A stretch of 64,000 nucleotides of DNA. Origin: Drechslerella dactyloides. Lineage: Eukaryota; Ascomycota; Orbiliomycetes; Orbiliales; Orbiliaceae. This document shows, piece after piece, positions 36,043 through 49,087 of the stretch. A program made the position numbers and the translations under genes. The DNA is taken from contig JAGTWJ010000017.1 of the NCBI GenBank assembly GCA_020064725.1, positions 4,030,001-4,094,000 of the forward strand. The letters run 5' to 3'. Every line of letters begins with the position of its first letter. The stretch's first letter is position 1. The notes beneath the pieces were generated by a model. That model saw nothing but the letters and a program-made list of their open reading frames with translations. It was not told where the DNA came from and ran no database searches.

Positions 36043-37112
36043 ACGTATTCCACAAGCGAGCGAACATCCCAAGCGAGCGAACACCCCCCCAGCCCACCAA
36101 AAACCTTTTTATTAATATATTAATAAATATTTATTATAAAATTATAGAAAAATTACTTCTTTAAATAATAGTTTAAAATAATCTAGTTAGTATTTTTTTT
36201 TATTTTTTAATATTAATATTAAATTAATAATAATTATTTTAAATATTGTTAAAAACAACACATTTTTTTATTGTTTGACTCTAAATATCTAAATAATTTA
36301 CGAACGAAAATCTTTAAAAATTAAAAATCTAATAAATAATGATATAATCTAGGCCTGTTTAAAGCTACTATTTATAATAATAAAAATTAAGTTCTAGAAA
36401 CTCTGCTAAAGTTGGCACAACACACTAACTATTTTTTTAAAATAATTATACATAAATATAATTAAAAAATTAAAAAAATAAATTTGAATTTAATATATTA
36501 AAACTTTTTTATTTTTATTTTTTTAATTTTTTTTTATATATTATATAATTTAATATCAATATTTTTAATTTTTATAATAAAATTTTATAAAAAATTGAAT
36601 TTTTATTAAAAAATTTAAAAAAAATTATAAAATAAAATATTAATTTACTTTAATTTAAAAAAAATTTTAGGATTTTTTTTATTATATTTTTATATATAAT
36701 TATAATAAAAAATAGCTAGTGTGTAGTCAGTGTGTTGTGCTAACTTTAGCAAAATCTATAAATTTTAATTTTTAATATAATAGATAGAGGTTTTGTACAG
36801 GCCTAGATTATATATTTATTTAATAGATTTCTTATTTTTAAAGATTTTCATTTATATATAATAAAGATATTTACTGGCAAACACTTAAGATTATATGCTG
36901 TTTTTTAAAAATTTTAAATTAATTATTATTAATTTACTTTTATATTTAAAAAATGTAAAAAAATATAATGAATTGATTTTAATTTATATTAGTTGAAAGA
37001 TATTTTTTTTATAATTTTTTAAGAGATATTAATTAGAATATTAATAAAAAGGTTTTGGTGGGGTGTTGGGGTGTTCGCTCACTTGGGGTGTTCGCTCGCT
37101 TGTGGAATACGT
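36043..37112. mobile_element. 1,070-bp palindromic foldback element
   Basis: The ends ACGTATTCCACAAGCGAGCG (36043) and its inverted partner (37112) are flanked by TA. The inverted match is not limited to the ends. The landmark AATCTAGGCCTG lies about 309 bp from the left end and its complement about 309 bp from the right end, and GCACAACACACT is likewise mirrored. The two ~500-bp arms face each other across an A/T-rich centre near 36,577. There is no coding capacity. Confidence 0.85.
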
Positions 37113-37787
37113 TATAAACTAAAGTATAATTTATAAAGAAATAAAAAAAAAGCCTTAAACCCACTTTTCTTTTTAATAGAGGTAATTAAACAATTAATAG
37201 ATTATAAAAGATAAACTATAGTTTAAAATAATAACTTATGAACTCTCTTCTAGTTTAGATAATAAATTAAATTAGCAGTTGCTATCTAGGTATTAAAGTA
37301 TTTTATAAATTAAATAATAGGTTAAAATATTTATATTACTATTTTTAGATAAACTTATAATATATATTATATATATAGTTTATATGGTTTAAATAAAAAA
37401 CCTATCTTTATAATTTAATATTAAGATTTTAAATAGTGTTTTAAATTATATAGATTAAATAATATAAACTAAGTAAAAGAGTAAGCAAAAGATTATTAAT
37501 AATAATTAAAAGAAATAATAGTAAAATTATAAAAAATAATAATAAAATAAATAATATAAGAATAGCAGATAGTATATATATAAGCAAAGCTAAAAGCTTA
37601 TTAAGGAAGTTATAAAAGAAAATAATTTCTAAAAGTAAAATAGTAATAAAATTTAAATTAACTAATATAAGACTAAAAATTATATAACTAAGATTAGTTT
37701 ATAGATTAATAATTAATTAAGGAATTATAAAAAAGAAGCTTTAGTCTAGATGGTGGTTTGTAAGATTAAAATAAATTAATAAAGATA

Positions 37788-38036
37788 ACGTCAACAATAA
37801 GCGACTGGACCAGACAAGCGACCGGACCACCCCCCTTGTATATTTCTTTAATTTAATATAAAAAAAATTTAAAAAAATATTTTTAGATTTGTAATAGTTC
37901 ATATAAACAAGATTAATTTTATTCTAATTTTAAATTAATTATTGATTAAGTTATCAATAAAAAGTGTTTTGGTAGGGTGTTGGTTTATATGGGGTGGTCC
38001 GCTCGCTTGTGTGGTCCGCTCGCTTGTGGAATACGT
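37788..38036 (-). mobile_element. 249-bp MITE, copy 4
   Basis: It has the same length, ends, orientation and TA flanks as copy 3, with a single visible base difference in the middle (TTCATATAAAC instead of TTTATATAAAC). Confidence 0.92.
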
Positions 38037-38429
38037 TAACTAGTAAAGTATACTATAGATTAATTTATTTTTAAATTTATAAAAGATTTTATAACTATTA
38101 TAGATATAATTTAAATAAATATTAGTAAAAGAGTTTAGATTTATATAATAAATATAGGGAGAGCTTAAACTAGGATAGTAATTATAAGATAAAGTAATAA
38201 TATAAGTTGCAGAATTAGTGTATATCTAATTTATAATAGCCTATCTGTTTCCTATAGTATAAATTGTATTAATCTATATAGTAGTTGACTTAGCTAGAAA
38301 AAAAGTAAAAAAAATCATACTATTAAAAGTAATAAGTATTATTATAAAAAAACAGAAAATAAAAAATAAAAGATGAGAGGAATAAAAGTATGATTGTATA
38401 AAGTAAATTATAGAAATAAAAATATTATA
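38037..38429. other. AT-rich filler between MITE copies 4 and 5
   Basis: No gene or element end was found in this A-rich stretch. Confidence 0.6.
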
Positions 38430-38678
38430 ACGTCAACAATAAGCGACTGGACCAGACAAGCGACCGGACCACCCCCCTTGTATATTTCTTTAATTTAATA
38501 TAAAAAAAATTTAAAAAAATATTTTTAGATTTGTAATAGTTTATATAAACAAGATTAATTTTATTCTAATTTTAAATTAATTATTGATTAAGTTATCAAT
38601 AAAAAGTGTTTTGGTAGGGTGTTGGTTTATATGGGGTGGTCCGCTCGCTTGTGTGGTCCGCTCGCTTGTGGAATACGT
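38430..38678 (-). mobile_element. 249-bp MITE, copy 5
   Basis: It is in the same orientation as copies 3 and 4, with TA flanks, and lies 393 bp from copy 4. Confidence 0.92.
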
Positions 38679-40124
38679 TAGATATTAAAATAAATTATAG
38701 AATAAATAATATATAAAAGAAAAAAAGATGTGTGTGTATAATAAAGAAGGAAGAAAAAAAAAGAAAATATATTAATATCTATTTATAAATTAAATTATTA
38801 TTTTTTCTTTTTTTTTTATTTTATTTATGAAATAAACTATTTTATAATTTAATATATTTTATAAGTTTTTTATTTATTTTATAAATTTACTTTATAATTT
38901 AAGTATTTAGTATAGTTTAAGATAAGTACTTTAGTATAATAAAACTAAAGAATAAAAAAAATATATAAACTCTAAATAAATTATTATATTAAATTGTATA
39001 TTAACTACTAAATAAAATAAATATATACTTAGGAGAAGTTTATAAATTATAGGCTACTTTAATATTAATTATATATTTAAAAATATATTTCTAAATAATT
39101 TAATTTTATATAATAACTGTAATTATATAGCTGGTAACTAGCTTATAAAGCAGCTAATATAATAACTTACAAAAACAATATTTATAATAGTATATTAGCA
39201 GTTTATAAAATAACTAATACAGCACCTTATGTAGTAGTATCTATAGTAGTATATAAGTAGTTTATAGAGTAGCTAGTATAATACTTTATATATAAACTAT
39301 TATAACAGTATATATAATAGTTGTAATAGTATAATTAGTATAGTAGCTTATAAAGTAACTAATATAGTAGCTAGTATAATAGCCAAGGTAGCAGCTGCTA
39401 AAACAGTATATAAGTAACTTATAAAATAATTAGCACAGCAGCTACCAGAATAATATACAAGCAGCTTATAAAGCAGTAAGCATAGTAATTATTAAAAATA
39501 ATATATATAGTAGTTAGTATAATAGCAAATAAAGTAACTAAAATAATAATAAATAAAATAAATAGCAGAGTAATAAGTATCTAACTCTCAGATAAACAAC
39601 AAAATAATTAATATAATAGCTCCTAAAATAAACTAATATAGTAGTCTTCTAGTAACTCACAAAACAACTAACCAAATAATTCCCAGCTCAACTACTAAAA
39701 TTATAGACTAAATAGTTTATAAATAACTAGATAATCTAAACAAAATCTTACTCAACAGATACTTAACAAACAATAAGAAAAATAATCTATAAAACAACCT
39801 ATAATAAGAACTATAGTAAGATTACTAAGATAGTATAGCCAACAATCTATATTAAATAATTACTCTATAATCCATTCTAGATTAAACCAGAGTATTAAAT
39901 TAAATAGTAATCCAGATTATAATTAATATACAGTTCAATATACAATAACATACAAACTATAGAATACTCAGCCACTAGCTAATAACTAAATACTCTGAAT
40001 AGCTATGCAATCATATGGTCTACAGACTACTATCTAATAGCCTCCTAGCACTCTACCATACAATCTACGGACATCATCACATCATACACTGCTATATGCA
40101 TGAGATCTCGACCTACATATCATA
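38679..40124. other. AT-rich DNA with a degenerate CAG/TAG-rich array
   Basis: Positions 38,679-39,060 are featureless. From 39,060 to about 39,960 variants of a motif like AGCTTATAAAGCAGCTAGTATAGTAG recur irregularly. This looks like a RIP-altered CAG/CAA-rich repeat, perhaps an old Gln-rich coding sequence or satellite. From 39,960 to 40,120 the DNA is close to normal composition without a gene. Confidence 0.5.
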
Positions 40125-40257
40125 ACATATTTAATATATATATAATATATTTTTAATAATATATATTTTTTAATATATATTAATTACTATATTAATTAAT
40201 ATTATTATCTTTTAATAAATATTAATTGTATTTATTATAATTTATACTATAATATTC
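40125..40257 (-). repeat. LTR-like short repeat, fully RIP-mutated copy
   Basis: Read on the minus strand from 40257, this matches the repeat at 48976. In the first 31 bases every mismatch is C to T or G to A. After about 130 bp the two copies diverge. They are in direct orientation, so they may be the two LTRs of one minus-strand element. Confidence 0.65.
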
Positions 40258-42767
40258 TCTTTTTATAAAATAAAACTTTAGTTTATTCTTTTTTTTTTTT
40301 TTAGTTATTTTTAATTATTATTATTATAATATTATATATTATTTATTATAATAGATTATTTATTTTTATTATTTAATATAGTAAATTAATAATAAATAAA
40401 ATTAATTTAATTAAATATATAGTAATTTATTTTTATATATATTAATTAATATATTTTTTTATATTATTAATAATTATAATTTAAGATTATAATATCTATA
40501 TTATTTTTAAATTTTAATAATTATTATTAATATATTTTTATATTTATTTAATATAATTTATAATATTATAAATTATATACTTAGACCTTATTTTTTATTA
40601 TTATAAATTTAAACTTTAAATAATTTTTTAAACTTATAGAATATATAATATCTTATTTTATTATAAAATAACAAAATTAATATTTTAAATATTAAAATAA
40701 AAAAAACAATTTTAAATTATATATTTTTTTTTTTTAAAGTTATTTTTTTTCTTTTTCTTTTATTTATTATTTTTTATTTAGTATTGTTATTTTTTTTGAT
40801 TTATATTTAAATAGATCTTTATATTTAATTTATTTTTTACTATATTAATTTAATATTTTTTATTTTAGTTTAATTATCTTTTTATAGATTTTTTTATTTT
40901 TAATATTTATAAATAATTTTCTATAAATTATTTTAGTATTTATTTTTTTGTTATTAAATTTATTATTTATTTTTATATTTATTTTATTATTATTATTAAA
41001 ATATTTATTTTTTTCTATTAAAATATCTAATATATTATTAATAATATTAAAATTAATAATATTAATTAAAACTTTCTTTTTATTATATATTATTATAAAT
41101 ATAAATAAGAAAATTACACTTACTATTATTATATTAATTCTAATTTTAAATATTATACTTAATATAAAATATTTAATTATTTTTATTATATTATTAATAT
41201 TTATTAATATAATATTTTTGATTTAACAATATTTAAAATAATATTTTAAATTATTATAAATTATTATTTTTTTTATATTATTAATAAAATTATGATTATT
41301 TTAAATAATATGATTATAATTTATTTTTTATATAAGTTTAGTATTTTTTTTATTTTTAATTATAGTTAATTTATTGTTTTTAATTTTGATTTTTTATAAA
41401 TTATAGTAAGTAGTTTTGTATTATTAATTATATTAATTTATTTGATAATATTTTTAGTTTATTTTCTAACTTTATTTTTTATTTATTTTTATTAATTATT
41501 TCTAGTTCTAGTATGTTTTTCTTATTTTTTTTTTTAATATATTTATTAGATTTTATTACTATTTATTTAATTTTGGTGTAGTTTATATATTTAATATATT
41601 ATAGAGAATTATATACTTTTGTTTTTTCCTAAATTAGATTTTTTTTTTTTTTTTCTTTATTAGTATCTTCTCCTTAAATATTGTTTTTTTTAATTTCTTT
41701 TTAAATAGTAATATCTTTTATTTATTTATTTTTAATTTTATTTTATTTAAAGATAGTTTATTTAGTAATATTTTTTTTATTCTTGCTTTGTTTTAAAATA
41801 TTTTTTCTTTTTGGGTTTTGTTAAGATTTTCTTTTTTTAATTTCTTTTTTTTAATGTTTTTTTTTTGTGGGGTAAATTTATTAGGAGTATTTGTTGGGAT
41901 TTTTCCCTTGTTAGGGGTCTGGTTCTGGGATAGCTTGTTTTAAGTTTTTTTTTTTTGGTTTAGTTTTTTTTTCGATTTTTTTTTTTTTTTAGGGTTTTTT
42001 TTATTTTATTAAGAAATATATTGTTATAATATCTCTTGTTAATTAATTTGTTAATGTTCTAAATTAAAGTGTTATTAATTTTAATAATATTATAGATATC
42101 TTTATTTTTTTTAGTATAAGTTTTAATTATATGTTTGTTTATATTTAAATATAATATTGTAAGATTAAATATTTAGAGAAATATATTAATAGAATAATAT
42201 ACTAATTTAAAATATTTTAGGGTTTTTTGTTTAGATATCATAAGATTTTTGTTGTTTTAAGATTTAGTTTATTTATAAATTAAATTATATAAAATAATAA
42301 GATTTTGTATTATTTTATAGATATTATTATAAATTTTATATAGATTTTTAATTTATTTTTTTATATTATTTTTTTTTAAATTTTTTTACTTTGTTTTTTT
42401 TTAGTTTTTTTTATTTTAGATTTTTTGTTTTCTGATAATAATAATTTTTTGTTTTATTTTATTTTTTTTTATTATTATAGTTTATTTTATTAGTAAGTTA
42501 CTTTAATTAATTCTTTGATTTTTTTTATAACTAAATGGATTTATATTATTTTACTTTTTTTTATTTTATTTTTTGATAATAGTTTTTTTGGTTCTACTTT
42601 TCTTACTTTATCTTTTATTTTTATATTTTTTTTTAATAATGATTTTTTAAATCTTTATAGAGTTTTTAGGAATAATCACTTTTATATAATCTATATTAAA
42701 AAAAATAGTTATTATAATTAATATTATTATTACTAATTTATTTTAAATTATATAGAGTTATTCTACT
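40258..42767. other. T-rich, RIP-mutated repeat DNA
   Basis: There are long T runs and no intact frame; a hydrophobic 92-codon frame at 40,948-41,226 is an A/T artefact. The minus strand of 41,800-41,960 reads as Lys/Asn/Pro-rich coding-like sequence, possibly a retroelement gag region, but it is not identifiable. Confidence 0.5.
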
Positions 42768-43432
42768 TGTTACACTTCGGCCCAGGACCGGGTCGAACGC
42801 ACTTCACTCTGAAGTTCCTGACTCTCAGCTGCTACTGTATGGGTTCTTAATGGTGGGAGATAAGTATATATTGAGTATAATAGTAACTGTTGGGATAGAG
42901 TGTGTAATAATAATAGTAAATAGGCTGGCTATTGGGATACTATGGTTTAGACATTAACCAATGGTTCTTAAGAGAGAAGCTATTAGTCTAGAGGTGAAGT
43001 ATGTTGATTATATACATAATGTTTTGGTATATGAAATAGTAGAGATGTGTTGATATATTACCCAGGTGGCTCGTGGCTCATGGCTTTGCCAAGGGTTGAT
43101 CTATGAACCACAATCCACAGCCTGTTATGTGGTCTTGACTCATCATAATAGCTGCTACTCCGGGAGAAAAATAATGAGGGTAATCTTCTTCTATAGCGGT
43201 GTTTGTTTATATAGTTCAGGATCTTGTATAGTTTTGTCGTCCATATAGTCCTGTCTCCTGTGTAGTGGGACATACCAAGCAGGTTGGTAGTCTATATAGA
43301 ACAAGTCTACATAGACCTATATCTTGTATAGGAGCTCGTTCCACATAATACATTGTATTGTGTGGACTAAGTGTCTGTATGGGAATTGGGTCTGTACAGG
43401 ATACTCAGGTGTTGCGCTGTTATCCCATAACA
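42768..43432 (-). repeat. solo LTR of the gypsy family, little mutated
   Basis: It is 665 bp, reading on the minus strand from TGTTATGGGATAACAGCGCA (43432) to GAAGTGTAACA (42768). It is clearly homologous to the LTRs at 25782 and 34728 but of much higher GC, and it keeps the unmutated sequence from which both others derive by C-to-T or G-to-A change. No internal region lies next to it. Confidence 0.85.
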
Positions 43433-46400
43433 AGTTTATTATCTTTAAAAAAGATTATAATTTATTAGTTATAGATAATAGCTTAATTAAAATAATAAAG
43501 TAAGATATAGAATATAAGTCATATATTATAAAAGAGATTCTAAATATATTTAATAATTTAATTTAATTTTTAGATTAATTTATTACTATTTTTATATTAT
43601 TCTCTTTTAATAATACAGAGGCTATAAAATCTAATAATTTATAAAAAAGAAGTAATCTAGCTAAATAATATAAAAAGTTAAAATATCTTAATTAATATAT
43701 TATAAAGTAAATTTTAAAGTAATTAGATATTAAATTAAAAGTTAATAAATTAAATTATAAAATATATATACTTAGGAAAGCTATAATAATATATAATAAA
43801 ATATAGTTTATTTAATATATTAAAGAATTATTAGAATTAATATATATTAATTTTAATAGGTTATAAGAAATATCTTTATTTTATAAATATTATATAAATT
43901 TTATTAATAAGATTTTGTAATTTTTTTAATATATAGTTTATTTTATATATAATAGAATAAAATTTATATAGGTTATATTTATAAAAGATAAGAAATATTT
44001 TAATTTATTATTTAAAATATTTATTAGAAAATAAAAGAATAGTTATTTATATTTTAAAATATATAAAATCTGTTTTAATAATATTAAAGAATTGATTTTA
44101 ATAAAAATTTAAGTAATCTATAAAGTAAAGAATATAAAGATTGAAAATAGTATATTTTATTGTTTAAAATAAAATAAGATTATAGAATAAATGGTTAAAA
44201 TAATTAATTATAAAGTATTTATTATATTAATTAATTTAGGATTTTTTGAGATATTTTAGGTTAAGGCTAGTTAAATAATAATATATTTATATAATAGGTT
44301 ATTTTTAATAAGAAGAATATCTGTTTAAAGTTTTTAAAAAAGTAAATAAATTAATTTAATTATATTAATTATCTTTAGAATAGAAAATAATATATATTTT
44401 AAAAATATTTTATGAATTATTTTATAGAAGTGTTTTTATATATAATTTTTTTTTATTTGGTTATTATATATATATAATACTATTTAAATAATAAAAAGTG
44501 AAATAAATTATATAACTAAAGACTTGGAAAGATATTTTTATTAAATATATATAAATTATAAAGTAGTTTAGAGTATAAAATATAGCTTATAATATAATTT
44601 ATATAATTTATAATATTAAAATAATAGAAGATTTTTTTTTTATAAAAAAAAATTTTATAAAGTATTTTTTAATATAGAAAAAATTATTGGTATATAAAAT
44701 AATAAATAATATATTGTTTTAATTAGAATTAAAGAAGTAATTATAAAGTAATCTATAATTAATGGTAGTTTAAAAGATGTTTTTTATATTTAATAAAAAA
44801 GATTAAAAGATTTTATTAATTAAATTATAGATTAATATAATAAAGGATTTTAGAAAATTAATAATTTTATTAGGAAATTTAAATATAGATAAATTTTAGT
44901 ATATAGATTATAATAAAAAAATAGATTCTGGTTATAGATAATTTATAAGAATTTTATAATATATAAAAATAATTATAATAAAGGTTTTAGATTATAAAAT
45001 AAAAGATAAAAAAATTTATATTTTAATTGAATTTTAGACTTTTAAGTAAGCCTTTGAATTATTTGATAAAAAAAAATAATTATTAATAATATAAAATAAA
45101 TTATAATTTTTAAAATAGAAATTTATATAGAAAACTATAAATTAAATCTTAAAAAGAGTTAAAATAATAGAAATTAAATAAATATTTAAATATAAAATAA
45201 TTATAGAAAGTAGCTTATAATATAAAATATAATTAATTATTAAGGGATATAAATAATAATATAGGATTTATTTTATAAAAATTTATATATTTATTATTAA
45301 TTTAAAGATAGTATATATTCTACTAATTATAACTATTATATTAAATTTAAAAATTTATTAAATAGATATTAAAATAGTTTTTCTTAATGCTGAATTGTTT
45401 AAAAAAAAATATATTTATATGAAGTTATCTCTAGAATTTAAATAGTTAACAGGAAATTAAAATATAGTTGTCTTGTATTTTTATAAATTATTTTATAATT
45501 TAAAATAAATTTTTAATCTATAAAATAAAAATTTAAAAAATAAATTATTTAGTATTATTTTTTTAATTAAGTTCTAATAATTAAATATAGATAAATATTT
45601 TTTTATTTTAGTTAATATTTTAATAGGAGTTTATATAGATGATATACTATTATTTTTAAAAGATATAGAAATTATTTAAATAATAAAATAAATTATTAAA
45701 GTAATATAGTTATATAATTATAGATTTAAAAAAAGTTAAAAAGTTTTTTAGAATATAAATTATAAAAAATAGATTAAATTTTTTTTTTTTTATAAATTAG
45801 ATTAAATATATAGATAAAATCCTAAATAAATTTAATTATATAGATTATAGGATAATATTTATATTAATATTAATTGGTTTATAGATAAAATAATAAAATA
45901 AATATTTTTTTATTAAAAATATTTTTTTATATTAAAGTATGTTAGGTAGTTTTATATATTTAATTTAATATATAAGGTTAGATCTAATATATTTATATAT
46001 AAAGTTTAGTTAATTTGTAAATTAATTTATATAAGAATAATAAAAAATTATAAACTATGTATATAAATATTTAGCTAGTATAAAATAAATAATAATTATA
46101 TATAATAAAATAAATTATAATTTAAAAGGGTTTATTAATATTGATTAAATATAGAATATAGTAAATAAAATTATAATTAAAAAATTTATGTTAAATTATG
46201 TATTTTGTATAGGAGATATAGTTATCTTTTGGTTAAATAAATTATAAGTTATTATAGTAAAATTAAATATAGAAATAAAGGTTATAATTATTAATTATAT
46301 AAAGAAAAAGGTTATATGGCTATATAAATTGCTAACTAAATTATAGTTATTTATTAGTTTAAATCACAAAATATAAAATATAAAAAAATAGTTAATATTT

Positions 46401-47300
46401 TTTTAATAATTCCTCTGTTTTATAATAATTAGGGAATTATTAAAATAAATAAGGATCTAAATAATTAGTAGTGTATAAAATACTTTAATATATAATATTT
46501 TTGGATTAAAAAGAAGCTTATTAATAAGGAATTTAATATAATCTACTTTTTTATAAATTAAATAATAGTAGATATTTTTATTAAAATACTTTTTAAGCTA
46601 TTTTATAATATATATATTATTTTACTAAATTTATATTTTAATTAGAAGATCTAGAGAATAAATCTTAATATTTAATAATATATTTTAAATTATAAACTAA
46701 ATTATAAAATAAATCTTATATTAAATACTTCTTTTATTTACAAAATAATCTAAAATAGTAATTTATTAAAGTAGAATACTTTCTAAGCCTTTTAGAAATT
46801 AAAAAATAAAATAAAATAATAGAAATATATAAAAAACTATTTAATTAGATAGTAATATTATATACTAAATAAATTACTTATAGAAAAAAAATATAATTTA
46901 AATTAATATTATATAATAACAATAATACAAACTATATAAAGTATCTGAAATTTTTTATAAACTAAAGTATAATTTATAAATAGATAAAAGAAAAAAGTTT
47001 TAAATTTATTCTTTTTTTTAATAAAAATAATTAAGTAGTTAATAGATTATAAAAAATAAATTATAATTTAAAATAATAATTTAAAAATATTTTTTTGGTT
47101 TAGATAATAAAATATATTAATAGATTTATTATTTAAATATTAAAATATTTTATAAGTTAAAAAATAGATTAAATATATATATTATTACTTTTAAATAAAT
47201 TTATAATATATATTATATATATAATTTATATAATTAAAATAAAAAACTTATTATTATAATTTTTAATTAATATTTTAAATATTATTTTAAATAACTATTG
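43433..47300 (+). mobile_element. Ty1/copia retrotransposon remains
   Basis: The plus strand holds stop-ridden copia polymerase. The reverse transcriptase lies near 45,360-45,665: decayed DVKTAFLNGEL, here read as DIK-VFLNAEL, then GVYIDDILLF with the catalytic Asp pair. An RNase H-like part follows to about 46,450 and the 3' end to about 47,280. RIP-type change is heavy. LTR limits could not be fixed. Confidence 0.7.
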
Positions 47301-47664
47301 TTATGATATCTAGGATTTCTAGCATATAAGTTGCAAACTTACATTATTTGTATCTAGTTTTTAGTATATATAGTATAATAATTAGCACTATATCATAATA
47401 TATTATCAGCATTAAATAGTTCTTAACCTAAAAAAACCCTAAATTTAAATCTTATTATAGATATTAATATCTAATAGTAATCCCTATTATCTAATAAGAT
47501 TATAAACAGTAGACTTATAATAAATAGACAATATTACAAAAATTAACAAAGATATTTAAACAAAAGTATTAATACTTGTAAACAAGTAACATACACACTA
47601 ATATGTTAGTTGGATATAATAATTTGAATAAACTACAGATTTTTTAAAAGTTTTATATAAGGTA
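47301..47664. other. possible LTR fragment of another element
   Basis: Positions 47,288-47,650 are less mutated than the surroundings and start near TGTTATGATATCTAGG, an LTR-like start. No partner was found in the window. Confidence 0.35.
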
Positions 47665-47913
47665 ACGTCAACAATAAGCGACTGGACCAGACAAGCGACC
47701 GGACCACCCCCCTTGTATATTTCTTTAATTTAATATAAAAAAAATTTAAAAAAATATTTTTAGATTTGTAATAGTTTATATAAACAAGATTAATTTTATT
47801 CTAATTTTAAATTAATTATTGATTAAGTTATCAATAAAAAGTGTTTTGGTAGGGTGTTGGTTTATATGGGGTGGTCCGCTCGCTTGTGTGGTCCGCTCGC
47901 TTGTGGAATACGT
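47665..47913 (-). mobile_element. 249-bp MITE, copy 6
   Basis: It is the same length, with the same ends and TA flanks as the other five copies. Confidence 0.92.
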
Positions 47914-48846
47914 TATAATTTGTTAGTTTAATATAGATTTAATAGTATATTAATTATAATATTTTGTTTGTTTATTTTGTTAAATTAATAATAGATTGTT
48001 TTTTAGAAACCTTACTATAATTTAAAAAATTTTAAATATTTATATATTAATTTAATATATTTTTTTTAGTTTAAAATAGATATTATTTATTTTATAATAA
48101 GATTTTATAAAAATATAAAAATATATATAATTTTTTATTTTTTTATATTAAATATTATTATATTAATATTAAAATATAAATATAAATAATAAAAAAATAT
48201 ATTTATAATAATTTATTTTCTTTTAAATATATTTAAAAATTTATAAATTTTTATAAATATATTGTTATAATTTATATTTATATTAATTTTTAATATTAAT
48301 TTTATTTTATTAACTATTATTATAATTTTTATTATTAATTATTTTATAATAATAAATTATATAGAAATAATTATTTTTTATATAAAAATTATAATTTTTA
48401 TAAAAATAAAAATTAATAATACTAAAATTAAATAAATTAAAATAAAATAAAATAAAAATATAATAAATATTAATAAAGTTATTTATATTATTTTAAAATA
48501 TATTTTTTATTAAATATTTAGTATTATTTATATTAAATATTTTTTAAATATATTTATAATTATTAGCTCTGAGTTTAAATAAATAATAATAAAAAAAAGA
48601 ATTTTTTAAAAAAAAGAAATTAATAATTTTTATTTTAAACAATTAAATTTAAAAAAACTAAATAAAATATTAAAAAATATAATTATTTATAATAATTTAT
48701 TAAAAAAATAAAATAAAAATATTAAATTATATATATTAATTTAAATTATCTAATATTAAATAAAATTAAATACTAATAAATTATTTTATTTATATACAAA
48801 AGAAACTTATAGATATTGTTTATAAATATTTATAATATTTTATATA
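47914..48846. other. AT-rich filler, nothing recognisable
   Basis: No element ends, frames or repeats were recognised. Confidence 0.6.
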
Positions 48847-48976
48847 TATTTAATATATATATATTATATTTTTAATAATATACATTTTTTAATATATATT
48901 AGTTGCTATATTGGCTGATGTTGTTGTCTTTTGGTAGACATCGGTCGCATTCGTCACGGCTCGCGCCGTGACAATA
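48847..48976 (-). repeat. LTR-like short repeat containing the RIP boundary
   Basis: Read from 48976 on the minus strand it begins TGTCACGGCGCGAGCCGTGA. The outer ~75 bp keep normal GC while the inner part is A/T-mutated like the copy at 40257. The outer end contains a perfect hairpin (48954-48973: GTCACGGC, TCGC loop, GCCGTGAC). Confidence 0.65.
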
Positions 48977-49055
48977 ATTAATAATACTTTAATCAAACCA
49001 TCTAGCCTTAGTTATTTATAAGATTATTAATCAATAAACCAACCTTATTTAGACT

Positions 49056-49087
<32 letters not shown>

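Larger units (their letters stand above)
35415..37787 (+). mobile_element. Ty1/copia 3' fragment, interrupted by two insertions
   Basis: Positions 35,420-35,740 and 37,115-37,440 align by eye with 46,590-46,920 and 46,965-47,280 of the second copia copy. They are separated by a MITE and a foldback element. Only the part after the polymerase, including the 3' end, is present. The boundary with the following AT-rich DNA is unclear. Confidence 0.6.

Noticed and set aside
35949..36164. 71-codon frame across a MITE end and the foldback element
   Set aside because: It runs over two separate transposon termini, so the frame is accidental.
40948..41226. 92-codon hydrophobic open frame resembling a membrane protein
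   Set aside because: It consists almost only of I, L, K, N and F codons, as expected for random A/T-rich DNA, inside RIP-degraded repeats.
42515..42721. 68-codon aromatic-rich open frame
   Set aside because: Same A/T artefact; no conserved pattern and no gene context.
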